Shown here piece after piece: positions 39,954 through 48,191 of a stretch of 64,000 nucleotides of DNA. A program made the translations under genes and the position numbers. Position 1 is the first letter of the stretch, and every line of letters starts with the position of its first letter. The notes beneath the pieces are model-generated. The model saw only the letters and a program-made list of their open reading frames with translations, did not search any database and was not told where the DNA came from. The stretch covers positions 1 through 64,000 of the forward strand of contig CALKJZ010000024.1 of assembly GCA_937995515.1 (NCBI GenBank), written 5' to 3'. This DNA is from an uncultured Sphingomonadaceae bacterium. Its GTDB lineage: Bacteria; Pseudomonadota; Alphaproteobacteria; Sphingomonadales; Sphingomonadaceae.

Positions 39954-40301
39954 TCAGGAGATTTTTTCGAGCCCGCCGTCCGCGCCCAGCCTGCGGAAGA
40001 AGCAGGATGGCGCGCCCGTGTGGCACGCGGGGCCTTCGGGCAGCGCCTGCAACCACAGGCAGTCCTGGTCGCAGTCGACAAGGATCGCTGTCACGCGGAG
40101 CAGATGGCCCGAGCTTTCCCCCTTTTTCCAAAGCCGCCTGCGCGACCGGGACCAGAAGTGCGCAAGGCCGGTCGCCCGGGTCTTTGCGATCGCCTCGGCG
40201 TTCATGTGCGCGACCATCAGCACCGCGCCCGTCCGGGCGTGGGTGACGACCGCCGTCAGCAGGCCGCTGGCATCGAACTTCGGAGCAAACATCTCAGCCA
40301 T
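39954..40301 (-). CDS. hisI: Phosphoribosyl-AMP cyclohydrolase HisI
   Basis: Opens the purine ring of phosphoribosyl-AMP in histidine synthesis. This is the stand-alone 115-residue form. The zinc/magnesium site is seen in LVDCDQDCLWLQ (Asp-Cys-Asp-x-Asp pattern), with PACHTG and the final cysteine in [23 protein letters not shown] is the conserved substrate loop. It is divergent from purF, with about 60-110 bp between the starts. No other his gene is nearby. Confidence 0.95.
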   Translation of the reverse strand: MAEMFAPKFDASGLLTAVVTHARTGAVLMVAHMNAEAIAKTRATGLAHFWSRSRRRLWKKGESSGHLLRVTAILVDCDQDCLWLQALPEGPACHTGAPSCFFRRLGADGGLEKIS

Positions 40302-40409
40302 GCCGGTTCATGACCATCTTGTGACGAGTTCGGGCGCGACAAGCGCACCCTGGCCCACTAGATGCAAGCAGCCAACGACGGCAAGGCAGGCGGGGAGCCG
40401 GGCAGCAGC

Positions 40410-41876
40410 ATGGGCGCGAGGATTTCCACCCACCCGTTCGACGACGATGGGCTCCGCGAGGAGTGCGGCGTGTTCGGCGCCTGGGGGTGCGCCGATGCCT
40501 CGGCCATCGTCGCGCTCGGCCTCCATGCCCTGCAGCACCGCGGGCAGGAAGCCGCCGGCATCGTCTCCTTTGACGGCAGCGAGTTCCACGCCCACCGCGC
40601 CATGGGCCATGTCGCGGGGAACTTCGATCGTCCGGAGATCATCGCAAAGCTCTCCGGCGACGCTGCCATCGGTCACAACCGCTATTCCACCACCGGCGAG
40701 ACGGCGCTGCGCAATGTCCAGCCGCTGTTTGCAGACCTTGCGAGCGGCGGCTTTGCCGTTGCCCACAACGGCAACCTGTCCAACGCGATGACCCTGCGCC
40801 GCGAGCTCACGCGGCGCGGCTCCATCTTCCAGTCCACCTCCGATACGGAGGTGATCATCCACCTTGTCGCCACCTCCGAATACCGCACCCTGCTCGACCG
40901 ATTCATCGACGCCTGCAAGCAGCTGGAGGGCGCCTGGTCGCTGGCCTGCCTCACCCCCGAGGGGCTGATCGCCACCCGCGATCCGCTGGGCGTGCGCCCG
41001 CTGGTGCTCGGGCGCCTCGGCCAGGGTTGGATCGTCGCCTCGGAAACGGTGGCGCTCGATGTGGTGGGCGCCTCGTTCGTGCGCGCGATCGCGCCCGGCG
41101 AGCTCCTCGTCATCAACGCCTCGGGGCTCACCTCGCTCACCCCGTTTGCGCCGCGCGCACCGCGCCCCTGCATCTTCGAACAGGTCTATTTCTCAAGGCC
41201 CGACAGCTTCGATGGCCAGCTGTCGGTCTATGAGGTGCGCAAGCGCATCGGCGCGGAGCTTGCCGCCGAATCGCCCGTGGCGGCCGACATGGTGGTGCCC
41301 GTGCCCGATTCGGGGACACCGGCTGCGATCGGCTATGCGCAGGCAAGCGGCATTCCCTTCGAGCTCGGGATCATCCGCAGCCACTATGTCGGCCGCACCT
41401 TCATCCAGCCGGGCGATTCCATCCGGCACCTCGGCGTCAAGCTCAAGCACAACGCCAACCGCGGGCTCATCGAGGGCAAGCGGCTGGTGCTCATCGACGA
41501 TTCGGTGGTGCGGGGCACCACGTCGGTCAAGATCGTGCAGATGCTGCGCGAGGCAGGTGCGCGCGAGGTGCACCTGCGCGTCGCAAGCCCGCCGACCCGG
41601 CACAGCTGCTACTACGGGGTGGACACGCCCGAGCGGTCGAAGCTCCTTGCCGCGCAGCTCGACGAGGAGCCGATGCGCCAGTTCATCGGCGCCGACAGCT
41701 TGGCCTTCCTCTCGATCGACGGCCTCTACCGCGCGCTCGGCGAGCCGGGCCGCAACCGGGCCGCGCCGACCCACTGCGATGCCTGCTTCACCGGCGACTA
41801 TCCGACCCGGCTGACCGACCGCGACGGCGCTGAGCCCGCCCCGCAGCTGCAGCTGGTGCCCGGGGGGCGCGCTTGA
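40410..41876 (+). CDS. purF: Amidophosphoribosyltransferase PurF
   Basis: Catalyses the first committed step of purine synthesis, making phosphoribosylamine from PRPP and glutamine. The N-terminal glutaminase domain begins at the catalytic cysteine in LREECGVFGAWG after a short propeptide, with LQHRGQEAAGI and GHNRYSTTG. The PRPP-binding loop LVLIDDSVVRGTTS marks the C-terminal phosphoribosyltransferase domain. I prefer the ATG at 40410 with GGAG upstream; an in-frame ATG at 40362 lacks a ribosome-binding site but would add 16 residues. The SDR gene downstream overlaps its stop. Confidence 0.94.
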   Translation: MGARISTHPFDDDGLREECGVFGAWGCADASAIVALGLHALQHRGQEAAGIVSFDGSEFHAHRAMGHVAGNFDRPEIIAKLSGDAAIGHNRYSTTGETALRNVQPLFADLASGGFAVAHNGNLSNAMTLRRELTRRGSIFQSTSDTEVIIHLVATSEYRTLLDRFIDACKQLEGAWSLACLTPEGLIATRDPLGVRPLVLGRLGQGWIVASETVALDVVGASFVRAIAPGELLVINASGLTSLTPFAPRAPRPCIFEQVYFSRPDSFDGQLSVYEVRKRIGAELAAESPVAADMVVPVPDSGTPAAIGYAQASGIPFELGIIRSHYVGRTFIQPGDSIRHLGVKLKHNANRGLIEGKRLVLIDDSVVRGTTSVKIVQMLREAGAREVHLRVASPPTRHSCYYGVDTPERSKLLAAQLDEEPMRQFIGADSLAFLSIDGLYRALGEPGRNRAAPTHCDACFTGDYPTRLTDRDGAEPAPQLQLVPGGRA

Positions 41877-42601
41877 GCGGCCCGTTCGCCGGCAGGCTTG
41901 CGCTGGTAACCGGTGCAAGCCGGGGCATCGGCGCCGAGACGGCCAAGGCGCTCGCGCGCGCGGGCGCCCATGTCGTGCTGACCGCGCGCACCGAGGGCGG
42001 CCTCGTCGAGACCGAGGATGCCATCCACGCCGCCGGCGGCACCGCCACCATCGCGCCGCTCGATCTGGCCCGGGGCGACGACATCGACCGTCTGGCCCAG
42101 GCGATCGCCGGCCGCTGGGATGCGCTCCACATCCTCGTGCTCAATGCCGCAACGCTCGGCACGCTCTCGCCGCTCGCCCACATGAGCCCCAAGGAGTTCG
42201 AGCAGGTGATCGCGCTCGATCTCGTGTCCCAGTGGCGGCTCATCCGCGCCTTCGACCCGCTGCTGCGCCGCGGCCGCCCGGCAAGCCTCGTCGCGCTCAC
42301 CTCGTCGGTTGCGCGGTCGCCGCGGGCCTATTGGGGCGCCTATGCGGCCGCCAAGGCAGGGCTTGAAAATCTCGTCGAGACCTATGCCGACGAGATGAAG
42401 GCGCTCGGCGTCCATGCGCTGATCGTCGACCCGGGCGCCACGCGCACGGCCATGCGCGCGCGCGCCTTCCCCGGCGAGGACCCGAAAACGCTGAAGGGCC
42501 CCGAGGTGGTGGCAGAGGCGATTGCCGCGCGGCTCGCTGCGGGACTTGCGCCGGGCGCGCAGCAACTCAGGGTCGAGGCGGGTCCGCCCCTTCCGGCCTG
42601 A
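41873..42601 (+). CDS. SDR-family oxidoreductase
   Basis: A 242-residue SDR with LVTGASRGIGAETAKALAR as the cofactor site, LNAATLG, and the catalytic Ser and Tyr-x3-Lys (SSVARS, YAAAK). Its TTG start overlaps the purF stop (TTGA), so the two are translationally coupled, an arrangement found in many alphaproteobacteria. There is no known metabolic reason for the pairing. Its last 35 bp overlap the 3' end of the opposite amidohydrolase gene. Confidence 0.88.
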   Translation: MSGPFAGRLALVTGASRGIGAETAKALARAGAHVVLTARTEGGLVETEDAIHAAGGTATIAPLDLARGDDIDRLAQAIAGRWDALHILVLNAATLGTLSPLAHMSPKEFEQVIALDLVSQWRLIRAFDPLLRRGRPASLVALTSSVARSPRAYWGAYAAAKAGLENLVETYADEMKALGVHALIVDPGATRTAMRARAFPGEDPKTLKGPEVVAEAIAARLAAGLAPGAQQLRVEAGPPLPA

Positions 42602-44246
42602 CCCAGACCCGCCGGCCGGCAAGCCAGGTCTCGAGCACCCGCACGTGGACGAGGTCCGCTGGCGGAATCGCGAAGGGGTCGCGGTCGAGGATGATGAAGT
42701 CCGCCCAGGCCCCGGGCAGAAGCGTGCCGACGCGGCCCTCCATCCGGCCGGCGTAGGCGGCATCGACGGTAAAGCCGGCAATCGCCTGCGCAAGGGTGAG
42801 CCGCTCGTCGCTTCGCCACCCCCCGGGCGGATTGCCTTCGGCATCCTCGCGGGTGACGGCGGCGTGGATGCCGAGGAACGGGTTGGCAGGCTCGACCGGC
42901 GTGTCGGAGCCGAACGCAAGCCGCGCACCCGCCTTGCGCAGCGAGCGCCACGCATAGGCGCCGGCGAGGCGATCCGGCCCGAGGCGCGCCTCGGCCATCA
43001 CCCGGTCGGATGGCGCGTGGATCGGCTGCATCGAGGCAATGACCGAAAGGGCGGCAAAGCGGCCGAAATCAGCCGGGTCCAGCACCTGGGCGTGTTCGAT
43101 CCGGTTGCGCAGGTCCGGGCCATAGGCGGGCAGCAGCTCGGCGAAGGCATCGAGCGCCTGCGCGTTCGCGGCATCCCCGATGGCATGGATCGCGACCTGG
43201 AGGCCGAGAAAGTTGCCGCGGCTTGCAAGGTTGCGAAGCCGGGCATCGTCGTGGAAGCGCAGGCCACGTGTGCCCGGCTCGTCGGCATAAGGGGCCTTCA
43301 GCCACGCGCCGCGGCTACCGAGCGCGCCGTCGGCATAGAGCTTGACCCCCTGGAGGCGCAGCCGGTCGGCATAGAGCCAGGGCGTGGGCCTGACCGGCGC
43401 GATCCGCTCGACCGCCTCCATGCCGTCGGCATAGGCGGTCACCCGCAGGGTGAGCCGGCCCTCGTCGCCGAAGGCGCGCAGGAGCGTCCAGTCGTCGGCG
43501 GTCGTGCCCATGTCGTGAAAGCCGGTCAGCCCGACCGATGCGAGATGCACAAGCGCGGCCTCCAGCGCCTTTTCCCGCTCGAGCGGGCTCGGCGGCGGCA
43601 CCCGGGCCGCAACAAGCTCCATCGCCCTGTCGACCAGCACGCCAGTCGGGTTGCCGGCCGCATCGCGCACGATCCGGCCACCGGGCGGGTCACGGGTGGC
43701 GCGCGTGATCCCGGCGGCCTTCAGCGCGGCGCTGTTCGCCCAGCCGGCATGGCCATCGACCCTGACCAGCCATGCCGGCCTGTTCCCCGTTGCGGCGTCG
43801 AGATCGGCCGCGGTCGGGAAGGCCGCCATGCCCCAGCGCACCTGGTTCCAGCCACGGCCCACCACCCATTCCCCGCCGCGCGCGGCCGCCGCCCGGATTT
43901 CGGCCTGCGCCTCGGCGAGCGAGCCGGTCTTCGAAAGATCGAGCTGGCGAAGGGCAAGGCCAAGCCCCATCAGGTGGCCGTGGGAGTCGATGAGACCGGG
44001 CAGCAGCACGCGGCCCTTCATGTCCTGCCGGAAATCGCCCGCGGCGAGCCTGGGCTCCGCGCTGCCTGCCGGCAGGGCTGCGAGCACCCTGCCATCCTCG
44101 CCGATGAACAGCTGGGCAAAGCGGCGCACACCGCCGCTGGCCTCCACCATGTAGCCCTTGGCATTGACGATGAGGGTGCGGCCGGCTTCAGCGGGCAGCG
44201 CTGCGGCCAGCAGCACGAGCGACAGGCCGATGAGCCGGGCGAGCAT
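42567..44246 (-). CDS. Exported YtcJ-like amidohydrolase
   Basis: A 559-residue metal-dependent amidohydrolase with a signal peptide (LIGLSLVLLAAALPAEA). The metal motif is VLLPGLIDSHGHLMG, with further conserved HGHAGW-type (DGHAGWANSAAL), YADGALGSRGAWL and IEHAQVLDP segments typical of the YtcJ/LAF3 group. It would hydrolyse an amide or related bond in the periplasm; the substrate is unknown. Start ATG at 44246, before the divergent threonine ammonia-lyase gene. Confidence 0.88.
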   Translation of the reverse strand: MLARLIGLSLVLLAAALPAEAGRTLIVNAKGYMVEASGGVRRFAQLFIGEDGRVLAALPAGSAEPRLAAGDFRQDMKGRVLLPGLIDSHGHLMGLGLALRQLDLSKTGSLAEAQAEIRAAAARGGEWVVGRGWNQVRWGMAAFPTAADLDAATGNRPAWLVRVDGHAGWANSAALKAAGITRATRDPPGGRIVRDAAGNPTGVLVDRAMELVAARVPPPSPLEREKALEAALVHLASVGLTGFHDMGTTADDWTLLRAFGDEGRLTLRVTAYADGMEAVERIAPVRPTPWLYADRLRLQGVKLYADGALGSRGAWLKAPYADEPGTRGLRFHDDARLRNLASRGNFLGLQVAIHAIGDAANAQALDAFAELLPAYGPDLRNRIEHAQVLDPADFGRFAALSVIASMQPIHAPSDRVMAEARLGPDRLAGAYAWRSLRKAGARLAFGSDTPVEPANPFLGIHAAVTREDAEGNPPGGWRSDERLTLAQAIAGFTVDAAYAGRMEGRVGTLLPGAWADFIILDRDPFAIPPADLVHVRVLETWLAGRRVWVRPEGADPPRP

Positions 44247-44260
44247 GGGCGAGGGCCCTA

Positions 44261-44302
44261 GCCGCCGTCTCTGGCCAGCGCCAGAGCTTTGGTCTAGGCG
44301 GC
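44261..44302. repeat. Nested inverted repeat before ilvA
   Basis: An inner hairpin CTCTGGC (44269-44275)/GCCAGAG (44280-44286) with a 4-base loop is enclosed by outer arms GCCGCC (44261-44266)/GGCGGC (44297-44302). It sits in the 80-bp divergent region between the amidohydrolase and threonine ammonia-lyase starts. It may be an operator or a structured 5' leader; nothing identifies a known riboswitch. Confidence 0.4.
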
Positions 44303-44326
44303 GGGCTTTCGAGCGCAGGCAGGGCC

Positions 44327-45571
44327 ATGGCAACCGCACCGCACGAGCAAGAGGCACATCTTCCGATCACGCTTGCCGATATCGAGGCGGCGGCCGATGC
44401 GATTCGCGGCCAGGTGGTGGAGACGCCGACGCTCGAGAGCCGCACGCTTGGTGCGATGCTGGGCGCGCGGGTGTTCCTGAAGTTCGAGAACCTGCAGTTC
44501 ACCGCCGCCTACAAGGAGCGCGGCGCGCTCAACAAGCTGCTGTCGCTTTCGGCCGAGGAGCGCGCGCGCGGCGTGATTGCCATGTCGGCCGGCAACCACG
44601 CCCAGGGGCTTGCCTATCACGCGCGCCGGCTCGGCGTTCCGGCCACGATCGTGATGCCGCGCCCCACGCCGCTCACCAAGGTGCAGCAGACCGAGAGCCA
44701 CGAGGCACATGTGGTGCTGCACGGCGAGAGCCTCGAGGAGGCAACCGCCCACGCCATCCAGCTGGCCGACCGGCGGGGCCTGACCTTCGTGCACCCGTTC
44801 GACGACCCGAAGATCATGGCCGGGCAGGGCACGGTGGCGCTCGAGATGCTGGCGCAGCAGCCCGGGCTCGACACGCTGGTGATCCCGATCGGCGGCGGCG
44901 GGCTGATCTCCGGCTGCGCGGTGGCCGCACACGCGCTTCGCCCCGATCTCGAGGTGGTGGGCGTGCAGGCCGACCTCTACCCGTCGATGAAGGCGGCCGT
45001 CTGCGGCGAGCCGCTGCGCGGCGACGGCGAGACGCTGGCCGAGGGCATTGCCGTGAAGCAGCCCGGCAAGCTCACCATCCCCGTGGTGCAGCGGCACGTG
45101 GCGGAGATCCTGCTGGTTGCCGAGCGCGATATGGAGCGCGCGGTCGCGCTGTTGCTCGAGATCGAGAAGACGGTGGTGGAAGGGGCCGGCGCGGCAGGGC
45201 TTGCCGCCATGCTCGCCCACCCGCGCCGGTTCCGCGGCCGCAATGTCGGGCTGGTGCTGTGCGGCGGGAATATCGACACGCGCCTCCTTGCCAATGTGCT
45301 CCTGCGCGATCTGGCGCGCTCCGGCCGGCTGGCGCGGCTGCGCATCCGGCTGAAGGACCGGCCCGGCCAGCTGTTCGGCGTGGCGCGCATCTTCAACGAC
45401 CAGCACGTCAACATCCTCGAAGTCTCGCATCATCGCATCTTCACCGGCCTGCCGGCCAAGGGGCTCATCACGGACATCGAGTGCGAGACGAGGGGGCCCG
45501 AGCACCTCGACCGGCTGATCGAGGCGCTGCGCGGCGCCGGCTACGAGGTGAGCCGGGTGGAGATGGCCTGA
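44327..45571 (+). CDS. ilvA: Threonine ammonia-lyase (PLP, ACT domain)
   Basis: A 414-residue PLP enzyme deaminating threonine to 2-oxobutyrate. The PLP lysine is K63 in FTAAYKERGALN; the phosphate-binding loop is IPIGGGGLISG, and SAGNHAQGLAYHA is the substrate loop. About 75 C-terminal residues form one ACT domain (RLKDRPGQLFGVARIF). This short single-ACT form resembles the catabolic/TdcB-like type found in alphaproteobacteria rather than E. coli IlvA with two ACT-like repeats, so the role could be isoleucine synthesis or threonine breakdown. Confidence 0.93.
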   Translation: MATAPHEQEAHLPITLADIEAAADAIRGQVVETPTLESRTLGAMLGARVFLKFENLQFTAAYKERGALNKLLSLSAEERARGVIAMSAGNHAQGLAYHARRLGVPATIVMPRPTPLTKVQQTESHEAHVVLHGESLEEATAHAIQLADRRGLTFVHPFDDPKIMAGQGTVALEMLAQQPGLDTLVIPIGGGGLISGCAVAAHALRPDLEVVGVQADLYPSMKAAVCGEPLRGDGETLAEGIAVKQPGKLTIPVVQRHVAEILLVAERDMERAVALLLEIEKTVVEGAGAAGLAAMLAHPRRFRGRNVGLVLCGGNIDTRLLANVLLRDLARSGRLARLRIRLKDRPGQLFGVARIFNDQHVNILEVSHHRIFTGLPAKGLITDIECETRGPEHLDRLIEALRGAGYEVSRVEMA

Positions 45572-46032
45572 CCGCCGCGCGGACGCGGCCGGCCGGGCCG
45601 TCCCCGGGCTTCTGCCATCCCCGCGCGGGCGGCCCACGCAAGAAGCGGCATTTCCGGGCGTAAAGGAAGCAGCCGCCGGCCACTCGGCCGGCACCAACAT
45701 CCGCCAAGGCGGCACGAGGCGGCACGCCACGGGCCGATGCCGGCGATGCGGGAACGGAGCCGGCCCGGCCGTTTCGGGCGCGACCGCCTTGGCCATTGCG
45801 TGGCCCCCGCCGCTTGTGCATCATCCCGGGCGAAGACGCGGGGGAAGTCGGAAACGAGGGCTGGCGTGACGGCGATCGGGCGTGGAGAACGGGTCGTGGT
45901 GCCGCTCGGGGCGGCCGGCCCCGCGATGCGGCACCGAGCGATTCGGCACCGAGCGATGCGTCATCCGGCGCTGCGGCGCCGAGCGAGGCAGCGGCCCCGC
46001 GCCACGATCGCCCGCCTGGGGCCCGCGGGCGC
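45572..46032. other. 461-bp stretch with no recognisable gene
   Basis: No frame in this stretch shows domain features. A short low-complexity part at 45928-45990 repeats GCACCGAGCGAT-type units in front of bpt; in the bpt frame it reads Ala-Pro-Ser-Asp repeats, but bpt starts naturally at 46033. The stretch presumably holds the bpt promoter and an ilvA terminator. Confidence 0.45.
45675..45692 (+). terminator. Hairpin downstream of ilvA
   Basis: GCCGGCC (45675-45681) and GGCCGGC (45686-45692) form a perfect 7-bp stem with a 4-base loop about 100 bp after the ilvA stop. No T-tract follows, and the region is GC-rich enough for chance stems, so the role is tentative. Confidence 0.3.
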
Positions 46033-46830
46033 ATGACCGACCAGCCGACCCGCTTCCCGCGGTTCTTCATCACGGCAGATGCGCCCTGCCCCTATCTGCC
46101 CGGGCGCACCGAGCGGAAGATCTTCGCCGAGCTTCGCGGGCGCGACGCGGCGCGCATGAGCGAAGGGCTCGGCCGGATCGGCTTCCGGCGCAGCCAGAAT
46201 GTCGTCTACCGCCCGGCCTGCGAAGGCTGCTCGGCCTGCGTTTCGGTGCGGATCGTGGCGCGGGAGTTCGTGCCCACGGCCTCGCAGCGGCGGCTGCTGC
46301 GGCGCCACGCCGATCTCGACGTAGCCGCCGCCGACCCGTGGGCGACGGAGGAGCAGTTCGAGCTCCTGAAGGCCTATCTGCGCGCACGTCATCCCGGCGG
46401 CGGCATGGCGTCGATGGACGCCTACGACTTCGCCGAGATGATCGAGACCTCGCCGGTCGAGACGGTGGTGGTCGAGTATCGCGAACCGTCGACCGACGGG
46501 CGACCGGGCCGGCTGGTGGGCGCCTGCCTGACCGACAAGCAGTCCGACGGCCTGTCGATGGTCTACAGCTTCTACGACACGGAGCGTCCGGGCCGCCCCG
46601 GCCTTGGCACATTCATCATCCTCGACCATGTGCTGCGCGCCGCCCAGGTGGGCCTGCCCTTCGTCTACCTTGGCTACTGGGTCAGCGGGTCGGCCCGGAT
46701 GGACTACAAGCGCCGCTTCCACCCGCTGGAGGCGCTTTCGGCGCGCGGCTGGAGCCGGCTTCCGCAATGGCGGCCGGAGCCGGCCCAAGCCGAACCCGAG
46801 GCCACCCACGCCGCCCGCGCGGCGCTCTAG
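46033..46830 (+). CDS. bpt: Aspartate/glutamate leucyltransferase Bpt
   Basis: Transfers Leu from Leu-tRNA to N-terminal Asp or Glu of proteins, marking them for degradation through the N-end rule. The 265-residue protein has [15 protein letters not shown] and [20 protein letters not shown] in the N-terminal half, then the GNAT-like C-terminal part with [19 protein letters not shown] and [15 protein letters not shown]. The ATG at 46033 matches the family start (FPRFFITAD); the frame is open further upstream but only as low-complexity sequence. ubiG follows with a 4-bp gap. Confidence 0.92.
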   Translation: MTDQPTRFPRFFITADAPCPYLPGRTERKIFAELRGRDAARMSEGLGRIGFRRSQNVVYRPACEGCSACVSVRIVAREFVPTASQRRLLRRHADLDVAAADPWATEEQFELLKAYLRARHPGGGMASMDAYDFAEMIETSPVETVVVEYREPSTDGRPGRLVGACLTDKQSDGLSMVYSFYDTERPGRPGLGTFIILDHVLRAAQVGLPFVYLGYWVSGSARMDYKRRFHPLEALSARGWSRLPQWRPEPAQAEPEATHAARAAL

Positions 46831-46834
46831 GCCC

Positions 46835-47638
46835 ATGGCGCCGGCATCCATGGCCTTGCCCGGGGCTGCATCGGGGGCTGCGGCCACAGTTGCGTCGGGG
46901 CGGACGGTCGACCGCGCCAATGTCGCGCTGTTCGGCACGCTGGCTGCAGGCTGGTGGGATCCGGAAGGCCCCTCGCGGCTTCTCCACCGCATCAATCCGG
47001 TGCGGCTCTCGTTCCTGCGCGCGCGCGCTGCCGCGCACTTCGGCCGGCCGGCCAGCCGGCGGCATGCGCTTGTAGGTCTTGCCGCGCTCGATGTCGGCTG
47101 CGGCGGCGGGCTGGTCAGCGAGCCGCTGGCGCGCATGGGGGCAAGGGTGGTGGGCCTCGATGCCTCGGGCGAGGCGATCGCCGTCGCGCGCGACCATGCC
47201 CGGCTCGCAGGGCTTTCGATCGACTACCGCGAGGGCGAGGCGGAAACCCTCGCCGAGACCATGCCACACGCTTTCGATCTCCTTACCTGCTTCGAGGTGA
47301 TCGAGCATGTCGCCGACGTGCCGCTGTTCCTCGGCGCGCTCCACCGGCTGCTGAAGCCGGGAGGACTTCTCGTCTTCTCCACGCCCAACCGCACCGGCCT
47401 CTCGCACGCCGTGATGATCACCGGCGCCGAACGGCTCCTGCGCGCGCTGCCCAGGGGCGCGCACGACTGGAGCCGCTTTCTCACCCCGGCCGAACTCGCC
47501 CGGCATCTCGAGCGGGCCGGCTTCGACCTCGGCCCGATCGAGGGGCTCTCGTGGCGGCCGGGCCGGGGCTTCCACTTGTCGGACGACCTGCGCGTCAACT
47601 ATTTTGGCTCGGCAGTGGCCCGGGAGAGGAGCTCATGA
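46835..47638 (+). CDS. ubiG: Ubiquinone biosynthesis O-methyltransferase UbiG
   Basis: Catalyses the two O-methylations of ubiquinone synthesis. The 267-residue SAM methyltransferase has LDVGCGGGLVSEPLARMGA (motif I), FDLLTCFEVIEHV and LLVFSTPNRTG, and the UbiG-type N terminus VALFGTLAAGWWDPEGPSRLLHRINPVRL. The start ATG follows the bpt stop by 4 bp; a second ATG five codons in is an alternative. The last codons fall within a 20-bp tandem duplication that carries the next gene's start signals. Confidence 0.93.
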   Translation: MAPASMALPGAASGAAATVASGRTVDRANVALFGTLAAGWWDPEGPSRLLHRINPVRLSFLRARAAAHFGRPASRRHALVGLAALDVGCGGGLVSEPLARMGARVVGLDASGEAIAVARDHARLAGLSIDYREGEAETLAETMPHAFDLLTCFEVIEHVADVPLFLGALHRLLKPGGLLVFSTPNRTGLSHAVMITGAERLLRALPRGAHDWSRFLTPAELARHLERAGFDLGPIEGLSWRPGRGFHLSDDLRVNYFGSAVARERSS

Positions 47639-47659
47639 CCCGGGAGAGGAGCTCATGAC
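47619..47659 (+). repeat. 20-bp tandem duplication of a ribosome-binding site and start codon
   Basis: The sequence from 47619 to 47639 recurs exactly at 47639-47659 (period 20). Each copy holds GGGAGAGGAGCTCATGA, an excellent Shine-Dalgarno site plus an ATG. The first ATG (47635) overlaps the ubiG stop as ATGA and opens a 7-codon minicistron ending at 47658; the second ATG (47655) overlaps that stop as ATGA and starts the VOC gene. The duplication thus inserted a complete tiny cistron between two coupled genes. Confidence 0.9.
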
Positions 47660-48191
47660 GGAGATGGGGACAGACCGGCTGCGCGGCATTCACCACAGCG
47701 CGTTCCGCTGCCGCGACGCGGAGGAAACCCGCGCCTTCTACGAGGATGTGCTGGGGCTTCCGGTGGCCGCCGCCCTCGCCTTCGAGGCGGAACCGGGAAG
47801 CGGCAGGCCGCACCCCTATGTGCACATTTTCTTCCGCTTGCCCGACGGCAATTTCATCGCCTTCTTCGATGCACCCGATTCGGCCCGGCCTGAGCATTTC
47901 CTTCCCGCCCATGGCTTCGACCGCCACATCGCCTTCGAGGCGGGCTCCCTTGAGGCGCTGGCCGAGTGGAAGGCGCGGCTGGATGCCAGGGGCGTGAACA
48001 GCTTCGGGCCGATCGACCATGGCTTCGTCCGGTCGCTCTACATGTGGGATCCCAACGGCCTTCAGGTGGAGATCACCGCCCGCGTGCCCGACCATGATGC
48101 GATCCTCGCGCACGAGGAAGCGCAGGCGCGCGACATTCTTGCCGAGTGGACAAGGCGCACGGCAGACGCAAAAGCCCGGTTGCGCGCATGA
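47655..48191 (+). CDS. VOC-family (glyoxalase/dioxygenase-like) protein
   Basis: A 178-residue vicinal-oxygen-chelate protein with two beta-alpha-beta3 modules. The first metal ligand His is in GIHHSAFRCRD, a second His lies around HPYVHIFFRLPDG and FDRHIAFEA, and Glu is in GLQVEITARV. Such folds serve glyoxalases, extradiol dioxygenases and resistance proteins. It is coupled to ubiG through the duplicated start region and to the alpha/beta hydrolase by ATGA. A dioxygenase followed by a hydrolase recalls aromatic meta-cleavage, but the hydrolase does not look like a typical MCP hydrolase, so the reaction is open. Confidence 0.78.
   Translation: MTEMGTDRLRGIHHSAFRCRDAEETRAFYEDVLGLPVAAALAFEAEPGSGRPHPYVHIFFRLPDGNFIAFFDAPDSARPEHFLPAHGFDRHIAFEAGSLEALAEWKARLDARGVNSFGPIDHGFVRSLYMWDPNGLQVEITARVPDHDAILAHEEAQARDILAEWTRRTADAKARLRA

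Noticed and set aside
39109-40791. A 560-codon plus-strand frame covering the gap between merR and purF
   Set aside because: It runs antisense to hisI and merR and overlaps purF in another frame; composition is that of non-coding GC-rich DNA.
45796-46032. An N-terminal extension of bpt (Ala-Pro-Ser-Asp repeats)
   Set aside because: The family begins at the ATG at 46033 (FPRFFITAD); the upstream part is low-complexity and not conserved in type.
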